A DNA stretch of 13,679 nt from UBA7332 sp051652645 (GCA_051652645.1 JBOFUP010000050.1:1-13679); one strand, 5' to 3'. Shown: positions 5,753 to 13,510, counted from the first letter of the stretch. Notes: generated by a model not told the origin, from the letters alone. Translations and numbers: made by a program.

Positions 5753-6250
5753 ATGATACCAAAACTAATTATAACAGACATAGACGGTGTATGGACAGAC
5801 GGAGGAATGTACTACACGGACAGCGGAGACTTTATGAAGAGATTCACTGTTGCTGATGGATGGGGAGTGGCCTTCTGTCGCAGAAGCAATATCCCCATAG
5901 CCATAATGACCGGTGAAAACATGAGTATAGTCAAGCGAAGAGCCGATAAACTAAAAATAGATAGAGTATTTCTAGGAGTAAACGATAAGCTAACTACAGC
6001 AACTAATCTGTGTCAAGAGATGGGCATAGAACTAAAAGACGTTGCGTTCATCGGAGACGACCTAAATGACCTTGCACTTCTTAGACGCGTTGGTTTCAGT
6101 GCCTCTCCTGCTGATGCATACCCTCTAGTCAAATCAAACGTAAACTTTGTTACAGAGAAAAAAGGTGGCGAAGGTGCGTTCAGAGAGTTTGTCGAAAAGA
6201 TCCTTTCAGACAACAATCTCCTTGATGGACTATATGAGAAGTACTACTAA
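5753..6250 (+). CDS. KdsC-like HAD phosphatase, candidate nonulosonate-9-phosphate (Kdn-9-P) phosphatase
   Basis: This 165-residue type C0 HAD enzyme has no cap domain. Motif I is ITDIDGVWTDG with nucleophile Asp9 and acid/base Asp11, motif II is IMTGEN (Thr53), the Lys is in NDKL, and motif III is FIGDDLNDL. The C-terminal GGEGAFREFVEKIL is the tail that completes the neighbouring subunit's active site in KdsC tetramers. KDO8P phosphatases such as E. coli KdsC read TGR at motif II; here it is TGE (Glu55), with Lys66 eleven residues on. As I recall, a Glu/Lys pair with this spacing defines Kdn-9-phosphate phosphatase of B. thetaiotaomicron. Immediate linkage to the sialate-synthase-like gene supports that role over KDO synthesis. 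It is the last gene of the operon. Confidence 0.88.
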   Translation: MIPKLIITDIDGVWTDGGMYYTDSGDFMKRFTVADGWGVAFCRRSNIPIAIMTGENMSIVKRRADKLKIDRVFLGVNDKLTTATNLCQEMGIELKDVAFIGDDLNDLALLRRVGFSASPADAYPLVKSNVNFVTEKKGGEGAFREFVEKILSDNNLLDGLYEKYY

Positions 6251-6259
6251 TATAACTAA

Positions 6260-7531
6260 TTAGTATACCCTCAACAACCTATAACCAATTGCACAAAATA
6301 GACACTTCTTCTTGTCGCAATACTCCTTCTGGAGCTGAATCAGAGCCTGCGAATCATAAGCATTCGCAGGCATGAAGCCCATGCTACCCCAGCTCCTTGT
6401 AATGCTATTATCCTCTGCCTTAACCTCCTCAAGAAGAGAGAGAGCCCGATCACAAAGAGGCTCAATTCCATTGGCCCTACCATAAGAAAACATTATAGGC
6501 ACAATAGCATTTATTATCAACAACAGAGCTGAATTAACACCCAACATCTTAACCCTAACCTCTGAGCGTTCACCAAAAGAGTAGTGCATATCCCAATAGC
6601 TTGAGGTATGCGTCATTAATATCTCACAAATACGCTTTACTGTTATATCTGAATGTAATATCTCACTCAAAAGCCTTGGCCTAAGAGCATATAACGAAGC
6701 AAACTCGGCTATCCTGATATGAGGCAAATTACCAGAGTGCATCTTAGCAAAACGCCAACCCCCAACCTCAGATCTATTTAGTCCATACTTATGTCTTTGA
6801 TAGGCCCACTCCTTTTGTAATTCTAAATAATAACTACACTCTATAGTCTCATCTGAAAGCATACCAGCTTGACCAAAAAGAAGAGCCTCTATCTCAAAGA
6901 TAGAATCACTATGTTTATGCACAATCGAATACGGCATTGATCTAACAAGTCTCTCAAAAGAGTCACTATTAATACTAAATCCAAAAGACCTACCCAAAAT
7001 AGTGTAGAAAGCAGCCTCCCAATCACCACGACTATCTCTGAGATGATCTTCCACCATTCTACATTTCGCCTCCAAACGTTCAGTCAATAAACGACCCTTC
7101 CAAGAGAACCAATGAAGAGAATCTATCTCCCCCAACCTACTCTCACACGCCACCCTACTCTCCGAGTTTAATAACTTCAAATAGTTTTCCGTCAAAGAGG
7201 CAGGATACTCAATTACTAACTGCACAACCTCTCTGCCATCTTGATTCACCACTGGAATATCATTTATACCAACAACGTGAAGAATTATTGAATTATAAGC
7301 TTTATCCAAATGATGATTATGGCGCATCCAATCAGATGCACGACTATGTATCTCTACATTTCCTGCCCACAGTGTAGAGCCAATATAAAGTTTTGCGTTA
7401 AAGAAATCAGGACCAGCATCTTGGTTATGATAACCAGCATCAATAACCATCACCTCCTCACCTCGAGTTGTACGAAGCGGAAGATTATTGTACAGCTTAT
7501 ACTTCCAGACATAGTGCAATAGGTTCTCCAT
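6260..7531 (-). CDS. DUF2851 family protein, function unknown
   Basis: This 423-residue protein is recognised by its N-terminus MENLLHYVWKYKLYN and by GYHNQDAGPDFFNAKLYIGSTLWAGNVEIHSRASDW, features of the DUF2851 family common in Bacteroidota. The AGPDF..A....G....GNVEIH layout, with conserved Asp, Glu and His, is reminiscent of a metal-dependent nuclease core, but that is speculation. The C-terminus carries CDKKKCLFCAIGYRLL, with Cys405, Cys410 and Cys413, possibly a metal site. No signal peptide or membrane segment is evident. It is convergent with the phosphatase gene, with 9 bp between stops, and divergent from dapB. A weak minus-strand -7 candidate (TCACTTTG, 7556-7549) precedes it. Confidence 0.85.
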   Translation of the reverse strand: MENLLHYVWKYKLYNNLPLRTTRGEEVMVIDAGYHNQDAGPDFFNAKLYIGSTLWAGNVEIHSRASDWMRHNHHLDKAYNSIILHVVGINDIPVVNQDGREVVQLVIEYPASLTENYLKLLNSESRVACESRLGEIDSLHWFSWKGRLLTERLEAKCRMVEDHLRDSRGDWEAAFYTILGRSFGFSINSDSFERLVRSMPYSIVHKHSDSIFEIEALLFGQAGMLSDETIECSYYLELQKEWAYQRHKYGLNRSEVGGWRFAKMHSGNLPHIRIAEFASLYALRPRLLSEILHSDITVKRICEILMTHTSSYWDMHYSFGERSEVRVKMLGVNSALLLIINAIVPIMFSYGRANGIEPLCDRALSLLEEVKAEDNSITRSWGSMGFMPANAYDSQALIQLQKEYCDKKKCLFCAIGYRLLRVY

Positions 7532-7578
7532 GGTATTCTTTTAGTGTTCAAAGTGATGGGGAATAGAGAATTATTATC

Positions 7579-7586
7579 TATGTTTG
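7579..7586 (+). promoter_or_regulatory. -7 promoter element for dapB-lepB-wbqC
   Basis: TATGTTTG matches TAnnTTTG and would give a leader of about 45 nt before the dapB ATG. No clear TTTG is present at the -33 position. It is the only good element in the divergent interval 7532-7635. Confidence 0.45.
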
Positions 7587-7635
7587 CAATATTAAAGTAA
7601 TTTATCGAACATTCAAACGACTAGAAGAGAGAAAT

Positions 7636-8352
7636 ATGAGAATCGCACTGATAGGATACGGAAAGATGGGGCGTGAGATTGAGAAGATTGCACGTAGCAG
7701 AGGACACGAGATAGTATCAATCATTGATGTAAATAACATAGAGGATTTCCTTTCTGAGGCGTTTCGCTCTGCAGATGTTGCAATTGAATTCACCAGACCT
7801 GAGGCGGCAATCGAAAACTACCGTCGTGCTTTCAATGCTGGTGTTCCTGTTGTTGCTGGGACAACGGGTTGGCTACAGCATATGGAAGAGATAAGAGAGA
7901 GATGCAAGAGTGATAATCAGACCTTCTTCTACGCCTCTAACTATAGTATTGGAGTTAATATTTTCTTTGCTATTAACAGACAGTTAGCTAAGATCATGAA
8001 TCAATTCCCGGACTACACTCCGAGTATGAAAGAGATTCACCACATACATAAACTTGACGAACCTAGTGGCACTGCAATTACTCTTGCTGAAGGGATACTT
8101 GAGAATATTCAAAGAACCAACAACTGGACGCTGAATAATGAACACAAAGAAGACGAACTTCACATTGAAGCTATTCGTCAAGGCGAAGTCCCAGGATATC
8201 ATTCAATAACATACGAATCTGAAGTTGACAGTATAACCATCACCCACGATGCTAAAAGTCGTCAAGGCTTTGCACTAGGTGCTGTTGTTGCTGCTGAGTT
8301 CACCTATGGTAAGAAGGGCTTCCTTACAATGGAAGATATGTTGAAATTTTAA
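7636..8352 (+). CDS. dapB: 4-hydroxy-tetrahydrodipicolinate reductase
   Basis: This 238-residue cytoplasmic enzyme of lysine and diaminopimelate (peptidoglycan) synthesis reduces hydroxytetrahydrodipicolinate with NAD(P)H. The N-terminal Rossmann loop is IALIGYGKMGREI (3-15). EFTRPEAAIENY and VPVVAGTTGW are the usual nucleotide-domain landmarks. The substrate domain carries EIHHIHKLDEPSGTA, in which His135 and Lys139 correspond to catalytic His159 and Lys163 of the E. coli enzyme. At 238 residues it is slightly shorter than the E. coli protein (273), as in other Bacteroidota. AGAAGAGAG shortly before the ATG may act as a ribosome-binding site. lepB follows after 18 bp, so the genes are almost certainly co-transcribed. 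Confidence 0.97.
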   Translation: MRIALIGYGKMGREIEKIARSRGHEIVSIIDVNNIEDFLSEAFRSADVAIEFTRPEAAIENYRRAFNAGVPVVAGTTGWLQHMEEIRERCKSDNQTFFYASNYSIGVNIFFAINRQLAKIMNQFPDYTPSMKEIHHIHKLDEPSGTAITLAEGILENIQRTNNWTLNNEHKEDELHIEAIRQGEVPGYHSITYESEVDSITITHDAKSRQGFALGAVVAAEFTYGKKGFLTMEDMLKF

Positions 8353-8370
8353 TAAAAGGGATAATAAAGA

Positions 8371-9750
8371 ATGAAATATACTAAAAAACAGTGGATTAAA
8401 GGATCTATCGCAGTCATTCTCTGGATACTATTCACTATATGGATGGAGAGCTTTTGGCCTCTTATTGTGCTACCTCTTATTATAGATGCATATTTCACAC
8501 ACAAAATAAACTGGATGTGGTGGAAGAAATCAACAAATCCAGTTATTCGAACAGTAATGGAGTGGATTGACGCTATTGGCTTTGCTCTAATTGCTGTATA
8601 TTTCATAAACACTTTCTTCTTTCAAAACTACCAAATCCCAACATCTTCGCTTGAAAAAAGCCTCCTCGTTGGCGACTTCCTCCTTGTGAGTAAGTGTAAC
8701 TATGGATCGAGAGTACCAAACACTCCTCTTTCATTCCCTCTTGCTCAACACACACTCCCTGTTATTGAGACAAAATCATACCTTGATTGGCCTCAGTGGG
8801 ACTACAAACGCCTTAAGGGATTTGAGAAGATAGAAAGAAATGACATTGTTGTTTTCAACTTCCCTGCTGGTGACACTGTTGCACTTAAGATGCAAAACCC
8901 TGACATATACACTCTATATCAAATATATGGGAGGGAGCAAGTACACAAAAACAAACAACTATTTGGAGAAATAGTATATAGACCAGTTGATAGAAGAGAG
9001 AACTACGTTAAGAGATGCGTTGGTATGCCTGGTGACTCTCTCTCTATTATCAATAATCAACTATATATTAATGGAGTGATGGCAACAAACCCTCAAGGTT
9101 TGCAGTACAACTACTTCGTTCAAACCGACGGAACAAGAATCAGCGAAGAACAGTTTCGCAGACTAGATATTAGTCAAGACGACCGTTCATACGTCACTGA
9201 CCCACAAACACTTCTCTCTCTAGGGTTCCAACCAGATGACAGAAGTAACTTTTGGGTATACCACTTCCCTCTGACTCAAGCCTCTCTTGAAAAACTTAAG
9301 CAGCTCTCTTTCATCAAGAAAGTAACAATAGAGCCCGCTTATAGCCAAGAACCAATATACCCTCTTGCCTTCACTGGCAAATGGAGCCGTGATAACTACG
9401 GTACAATATGGATCCCAAAGAAGGGCGAAACGATTAAACTAACAGCTGACAACCTGCCCGTATACGAAAGATGCATTCGCAACTACGAAGCAAACAAACT
9501 CGAAGTTAAGGGTGGTGAGATCTTCATTAACGACCTTCCTGCCAAAGAATACACATTCAAGATGGACTACTTCTGGTTGATGGGTGATAATAGGCACAAC
9601 TCTGCCGACTCTCGTTCGTGGGGATTTGTACCAGAAGACCACGTTGTGGGCAAACCTATATTTGTATGGCTTTCTCTAGACAAAGATAGAGGCTGGTTTG
9701 ATGGCAAAATACGTTTCGATAGACTATTCAAGATGGTATATGACATTTAA
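8371..9750 (+). CDS. lepB: Signal peptidase I, long Bacteroidota form
   Basis: This 459-residue inner-membrane serine protease (S26A) cleaves Sec signal peptides. Hydrophobic N-terminal segments lie at about 11-42 and 66-84, followed by box B, YQIPTSSLEKSLLVGDFLLVSK. Alignment with E. coli IPSGSM places the nucleophile at Ser93. The general base is Lys214 in NYVKRCVGMPGDSL, and box E is WLMGDNRHNSADSRSWGFVP near the C-terminus. Bacterial LepB is usually about 180-330 residues; here the extra length is an insert of roughly 170 residues between the Lys box and box E (about 225-395), of unknown role. It sits between dapB and a degenerate paralogue separated by only 3 bp. All catalytic residues are intact, so it is presumably the working enzyme. 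Confidence 0.96.
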   Translation: MKYTKKQWIKGSIAVILWILFTIWMESFWPLIVLPLIIDAYFTHKINWMWWKKSTNPVIRTVMEWIDAIGFALIAVYFINTFFFQNYQIPTSSLEKSLLVGDFLLVSKCNYGSRVPNTPLSFPLAQHTLPVIETKSYLDWPQWDYKRLKGFEKIERNDIVVFNFPAGDTVALKMQNPDIYTLYQIYGREQVHKNKQLFGEIVYRPVDRRENYVKRCVGMPGDSLSIINNQLYINGVMATNPQGLQYNYFVQTDGTRISEEQFRRLDISQDDRSYVTDPQTLLSLGFQPDDRSNFWVYHFPLTQASLEKLKQLSFIKKVTIEPAYSQEPIYPLAFTGKWSRDNYGTIWIPKKGETIKLTADNLPVYERCIRNYEANKLEVKGGEIFINDLPAKEYTFKMDYFWLMGDNRHNSADSRSWGFVPEDHVVGKPIFVWLSLDKDRGWFDGKIRFDRLFKMVYDI

Positions 9751-9753
9751 TAA

Positions 9754-10482
9754 ATGAGAAGTAAACCTTTCAAAATAATAACTACTAAGTCTCTGATGAT
9801 TGCACTACTCGTAGTGCTGTTCATCAGGGGCTTTCTGTTTGAACCTGCTATTGTAAGAACCAATCAGCTGGCCGACAATCTCAGAGCTGGCGATAGACTA
9901 ATAGTAAATAAATGGAGTTATGGATTAAGATTGCCTTTCACTTGGATGGCTATACCTCTACTCCACGATTCAATACATCTGTTAGGAACAAGAAGCTACT
10001 CAACAATTATCACAACAAACTACCACAGACTGTTTAACTCCAAACCTAAAAGTGGTGAACTGATAATGATCAACACACCAACTAACGAAGGCAAAACAAA
10101 GCACATACCTACAGACAAGCTTCCTCTTTTGATAACATATTGTAAGGCTGGACCTGGAGAGAGTATAAAGATTAAAAGAGGTGAGAAAAGCCAAGAGCTT
10201 CGAATACCACACAAAGGAGAACGCATACCGCTGACAAGCGAGAACCTTATCCGATATGCAGAACTTCTGCAACGCTTTGAGATGCCAAAAGCTATCATCA
10301 TAGATGGTCACCTTGTAAATGATCAGAAAATAGTAAACTTCTGGCACGTGAAATATAATTACATGTGCTACTATACTTATATACAAGGTGAAGAGCAATA
10401 TAATATACTACCTGAAGAGTTCCTCGTAGGTAGAGCATACAGAGTATGGCCTCTAAACTACAAGAAGAGAACCAATTCATAA
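9754..10482 (+). CDS. Degenerate signal peptidase I paralogue (S26-like, catalytic residues lost)
   Basis: This 242-residue protein has one N-terminal membrane anchor (about 13-29) and then a clear S26 scaffold. TNQLADNLRAGDRLIVNKWSYGLRLPF aligns with TSSLEKSLLVGDFLLVSKCNYGSRVPN of the upstream LepB. At the nucleophile position Ser93 of LepB is Gln38 here. At the base position, LepB YVKRCVGMPGDS aligns with ITYCKAGPGES, placing Thr128 where Lys214 should be. The GDN.....DSR.WG box is also missing; the C-terminus keeps only LPEEFLVGRAYRVWPL. It therefore appears catalytically inactive, perhaps an accessory or substrate-binding partner of LepB. The frame is intact and tightly coupled to lepB, arguing against a decaying pseudogene. 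Annotation pipelines would probably call it signal peptidase I. Confidence 0.85.
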   Translation: MRSKPFKIITTKSLMIALLVVLFIRGFLFEPAIVRTNQLADNLRAGDRLIVNKWSYGLRLPFTWMAIPLLHDSIHLLGTRSYSTIITTNYHRLFNSKPKSGELIMINTPTNEGKTKHIPTDKLPLLITYCKAGPGESIKIKRGEKSQELRIPHKGERIPLTSENLIRYAELLQRFEMPKAIIIDGHLVNDQKIVNFWHVKYNYMCYYTYIQGEEQYNILPEEFLVGRAYRVWPLNYKKRTNS

Positions 10483-10505
10483 CAAGCCACAAATCCTTAA
10501 CAACA

Positions 10506-11138
10506 ATGGACAATATACTACTTTCATCCGCATACTTAGCGCCAACATCATACTACATAGCTCTGTACAACGCTAAAAGTGCATCTATTGAACAGTATGA
10601 CAACTACATCAAACAAACATATCGCAACAGATGTACTATAGGAGGAGCTAACGGCACTATGGACCTATCCATCCCTATCGAAAAACCATCAACGGCCAAA
10701 GCTCATATGTGCGACATACGTATCTCAAACCATGGCAATTGGAGACACCTACATTGGAATGCACTCATCTCAGCCTACCGCTCAACACCATTCTTCGAAT
10801 ACTATGCAGATGATCTAGCTCCTCTATACGAGAAGAGTGTAGAGTTTCTTATTGACTTCAACGAAGAGCTTAGAGAGATTATATCATCACATCTTAATGT
10901 TGAAACTCCTATAGTATTAACAAAAGAGTACACAGATGAAATCCCTAATAATACATTAGACCTCAGAGATAGAATACATCCAAAAAAAGAGATTGGGCTA
11001 GGAGCAGCATTTACAACCAAACCCTACTACCAGGTATTCAGCTCTAAATACGGATTCCAACCCAACCTCTCTATTGTTGATCTTCTATTCAATATGGGAC
11101 CAGAAGGAGAACTTATTTTACGCGATTCTCTTCTATAA
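10506..11138 (+). CDS. WbqC family protein
   Basis: With the start at 10506 (MDNILLSSAYLAPTSYYIALYNA) this is 210 residues. An upstream in-frame ATG at 10446 would overlap the preceding gene by 37 bp and add 20 residues unlike the family's usual N-terminus, so it is rejected. WbqC landmarks include YRNRCTIGGANGTMDLSIPIEK, the tract NWRHLHWNALISAYRSTPFFEYYADDLAPLY, and a C-terminal SIVDLLFNMGPEG. The family was named from O-antigen loci and its biochemistry is not known to me. Its place after dapB and lepB is a recurrent Bacteroidota arrangement. The protein looks cytoplasmic. Its last 26 bp overlap the convergent lipoprotein gene, and no terminator lies between the two. Confidence 0.9.
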   Translation: MDNILLSSAYLAPTSYYIALYNAKSASIEQYDNYIKQTYRNRCTIGGANGTMDLSIPIEKPSTAKAHMCDIRISNHGNWRHLHWNALISAYRSTPFFEYYADDLAPLYEKSVEFLIDFNEELREIISSHLNVETPIVLTKEYTDEIPNNTLDLRDRIHPKKEIGLGAAFTTKPYYQVFSSKYGFQPNLSIVDLLFNMGPEGELILRDSLL

Positions 11139-12240
11139 TCCTACGCAACTCTCCCCCGTAGCAATTATAACCTACCAGATCATGCTTCTCGTTTAGAACG
11201 ATCAACGTCGGTAGAGATACAATACCACTCTGCTGAAGCAGAGGATCATTAACTCCTGAACGGCTATATAATATCTCACTAGCCAAGGAGTCTGCATCCA
11301 AGCGACGCTTTATAGACTCCTCATTCTCATTAAGCCCAACAACCCAAATGTTGGGCTCTTTTTTACCCTTTTTCTTATTCTGAAGCTTGCCTATATCACT
11401 CTTGACTGCCTTGACGAATGCATCCTCATTAGAATAAAGAAAAACAACTAACAATCCATCCCTAGTGAAACTATTGGAGTTTAGAGTCTCTCCCTTTGAG
11501 TCAACAAACCTTAGAAATGGCATACGCCCTCCTATTCGACTATTCCCCCTCAATGTGGCAATCCTGCTTAAACTCTTCTCGACTCCATACCCTCTAGTGC
11601 GCGGAGACAATCTCTTCATCCATTGAGCTATTGAATCACTATTAGCTGTTGCTGTATAGTAACCCTCAATAGCCAAAAGAGATAATGGGTTATCTCTATG
11701 ATCCATAACGAAGCTATTTACACTATTCTTCCACAACGAATCAACCCTTTTATACTCTCTCGAGCCAAAAACATTTATGTTGAACGTTGAACTATCTACC
11801 TTTGAATATACAGTGTACAATCCTCTCATCGAATCAATCTCTTGGCGTAATGGCTCAATCTCTTTTTGATAATCCAGCCATACTCTGTTTATTGAATCTC
11901 CTCTATATTGAAGAGAATCGAAACTGCCGCTGATCTCAATCCTTGATTTTGGGCTAACCATGAGGCTAATATCCCTCGAACCACCATCAATAAAGAAGGT
12001 GATTAGCTCAGTAGTATCAACCATAGTCCTATACTCCCATTTACCATCTTCTTTAGTTAGCGTGTCAATACGCAAATGAGTGTCCCATTGATTTACTGCT
12101 ATTACACTTCTGAGTGTCGAGTCATCAATTGCAAAAGAGACTAAAGCTGGTGGCAACTCCTTTGCTTCACTCTTCTTTGAGCAAGATCCAAGAGTGATTA
12201 GTATGGCTGAGAGTATGAATAAATTTCTAATTAGCATCAT
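11113..12240 (-). CDS. Lipoprotein with DUF4369-like N-terminus and thioredoxin fold lacking CxxC
   Basis: This 375-residue protein has a lipoprotein signal peptide ending in the lipobox LGSC (Cys20), followed by SKKSE, so it is membrane-anchored outside the cytoplasm. Residues 30-120 resemble the beta-rich DUF4369 domain of Bacteroidota TlpA-like lipoproteins, and a charged helical middle follows. Residues 240-375 read as a TlpA/AhpC-type thioredoxin fold: PFLRFVDSKG, LLVVFLYS and SLPTLIVLN with the cis-proline (Pro344). The expected WCxxC after the strand is absent: it reads FLYSNEDAFVKAV, and the only other Cys is Cys360 near the end. Ordinary disulfide chemistry is thus unlikely. ATGATG gives two possible starts. 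It follows the PHP gene by 35 bp and is probably co-transcribed. Confidence 0.8.
   Translation of the reverse strand: MMLIRNLFILSAILITLGSCSKKSEAKELPPALVSFAIDDSTLRSVIAVNQWDTHLRIDTLTKEDGKWEYRTMVDTTELITFFIDGGSRDISLMVSPKSRIEISGSFDSLQYRGDSINRVWLDYQKEIEPLRQEIDSMRGLYTVYSKVDSSTFNINVFGSREYKRVDSLWKNSVNSFVMDHRDNPLSLLAIEGYYTATANSDSIAQWMKRLSPRTRGYGVEKSLSRIATLRGNSRIGGRMPFLRFVDSKGETLNSNSFTRDGLLVVFLYSNEDAFVKAVKSDIGKLQNKKKGKKEPNIWVVGLNENEESIKRRLDADSLASEILYSRSGVNDPLLQQSGIVSLPTLIVLNEKHDLVGYNCYGGELRRIIEENRVK
11333..11364 (+). terminator. Plus-strand terminator-like hairpin inside the convergent lipoprotein gene
   Basis: AGCCCAAC (11333-11340) and GTTGGGCT (11350-11357) form an 8-bp stem with a 9-nt loop, followed by CTTTTTT. 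On the plus strand this is a good intrinsic terminator, 195 bp past the WbqC stop, where no closer terminator is visible. It lies within coding sequence of the minus-strand gene, so it may be a coincidence of codon choice. Confidence 0.45.
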
Positions 12241-12275
12241 TATTATATATTGAAATCATATTTATATACTGAGAA

Positions 12276-13466
12276 CTATAGACGAGCAACTCGTTTAATC
12301 AACCACATCTGAAGCATTACAATCATCAGCCAAGCAAATGATAGCAAAAAGCTCTTGATGATGTTTAGCTTATGTAAACGCTGTACTTCCAACGGATCAC
12401 TCCCTGTTGTATACCTAAAGAGTGGGTTCAGATAGAGCTTCACTCCACTATCAAAAATTGCCTCTGCTCTAAGATAGCTATCACTAGCCTCAAACACCAC
12501 AGATAATGATGTGCTATCTGCTACCTCAGCTCTAACGCTTGCTGATTGACCTATAAATCGTATCTCCTTGGCTTTTTCGCTAAGCTCAACAGTGATACTA
12601 TCTCCTTTCTTGGTAAGTTTAACAGTTGGAATTGATGAACTCTGACGAACCTCAAGCCACTCCTCTGGAGTGTTGGCCTTTGGAAAACTAAACCCATAAC
12701 TTCTACCGGCTCTAAGTGATGATACGAGATCTTCGTAGTTAGTTGTTGATGTATTCACAAATGTGCAATTTCGAGATAGTTGATACAGCTTATTGATATC
12801 GTGTGAGTCATCATTTGATACTATAAATGAGGCATGACCCGAGGAAAGAGCTGTATCCCAATAGTCTGGTGAGCTTGCCATCCCCGCCGTGGCCTCTATC
12901 AACTCATAACCAGACAAATACCTCATATCGTCAATGTCCATGAATCGGGTAAATCGAGGGTGATTAAAAGCTATTAAATCGGCTCCTCTATGCACTCTCT
13001 CTAGCATATATTGCATCTGAGACCTTGTGGTATGAAATGGATAATCAAACCACGTAACACTCTCTGCTCCAAATACCAATTGATGAAACTTTGTCACTCC
13101 CCATCCATGCTCATAAAGAGGAATATATTTCGGTGTGCCTTCTCTCCATTCTGTCATCGACTGATAGTTGGATATTCCAACAAAATCATACCCCAACCCC
13201 TCATACGCTTTAATCAATTCCTCTTGACTACACCCTCCATTTGTCATTCCACCCCACATACGATGGTGTGCATGAAAGTTCGAACGTCGCCAATGCGAAC
13301 TGTCAACTTCTTCATATGGATTGTATATAGAGTCCCCGGAAAAGGGTTTTGGCGATTGAAAATCATAGACTGGCGACCAAAGATAAAATAATGAGCCTAT
13401 GGTTGTTAGGCTCAAAAGAATTAAAACAGGTATCTTCACGAGAGTATTAAGAAGTAATCTCTTCAT
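12276..13466 (-). CDS. Membrane-anchored PHP-domain metallohydrolase
   Basis: The chosen start, MKRLLLNTLVKIPVLILL at 13466, gives 396 residues. A longer frame reaches into the tRNA gene and crosses the terminator, so it is rejected; Met at 13493 remains possible. Residues 8-30 are a membrane anchor or uncleaved signal. The PHP domain follows: HAH (His65, His67), YEHGW (Glu119, His120), FNHPR (His169) and NDDSHD (Asp220, His222), together a plausible multinuclear metal site for phosphoester hydrolysis. After about residue 290 comes a beta-rich region, then a second membrane segment (about 371-390) ending in KRVARL. The catalytic part is therefore probably periplasmic. It resembles CehA/McbA-like PHP proteins rather than histidinol phosphatase or polymerase PHP. 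The substrate is unknown. Confidence 0.8.
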   Translation of the reverse strand: MKRLLLNTLVKIPVLILLSLTTIGSLFYLWSPVYDFQSPKPFSGDSIYNPYEEVDSSHWRRSNFHAHHRMWGGMTNGGCSQEELIKAYEGLGYDFVGISNYQSMTEWREGTPKYIPLYEHGWGVTKFHQLVFGAESVTWFDYPFHTTRSQMQYMLERVHRGADLIAFNHPRFTRFMDIDDMRYLSGYELIEATAGMASSPDYWDTALSSGHASFIVSNDDSHDINKLYQLSRNCTFVNTSTTNYEDLVSSLRAGRSYGFSFPKANTPEEWLEVRQSSSIPTVKLTKKGDSITVELSEKAKEIRFIGQSASVRAEVADSTSLSVVFEASDSYLRAEAIFDSGVKLYLNPLFRYTTGSDPLEVQRLHKLNIIKSFLLSFAWLMIVMLQMWLIKRVARL

Positions 13467-13510
13467 CACAATTGTATTAAAGATTAGAGGCATCACGAAA
13501 AATATCACCA

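Noticed and set aside
5753..6250. Annotating the HAD phosphatase as kdsC (KDO pathway)
   Set aside because: Its operon partners are nonulosonate genes and its motif II residue is Glu where KDO8P phosphatases have Arg.
10000..10398. 132-codon minus-strand frame opposite the lepB paralogue
   Set aside because: Cys- and Phe-rich low-information sequence with no recognisable motif, fully antisense to a well-supported gene; a second minus-strand frame overlaps it too.
10446..10505. Longer WbqC start
   Set aside because: It overlaps the preceding gene by 37 bp and adds 20 residues unlike the family; MDNILLSSAYLAP at 10506 fits.
13011..13391. 126-codon plus-strand frame opposite the PHP gene
   Set aside because: Shadow of the PHP coding sequence; no motif and no promoter or ribosome-binding context.
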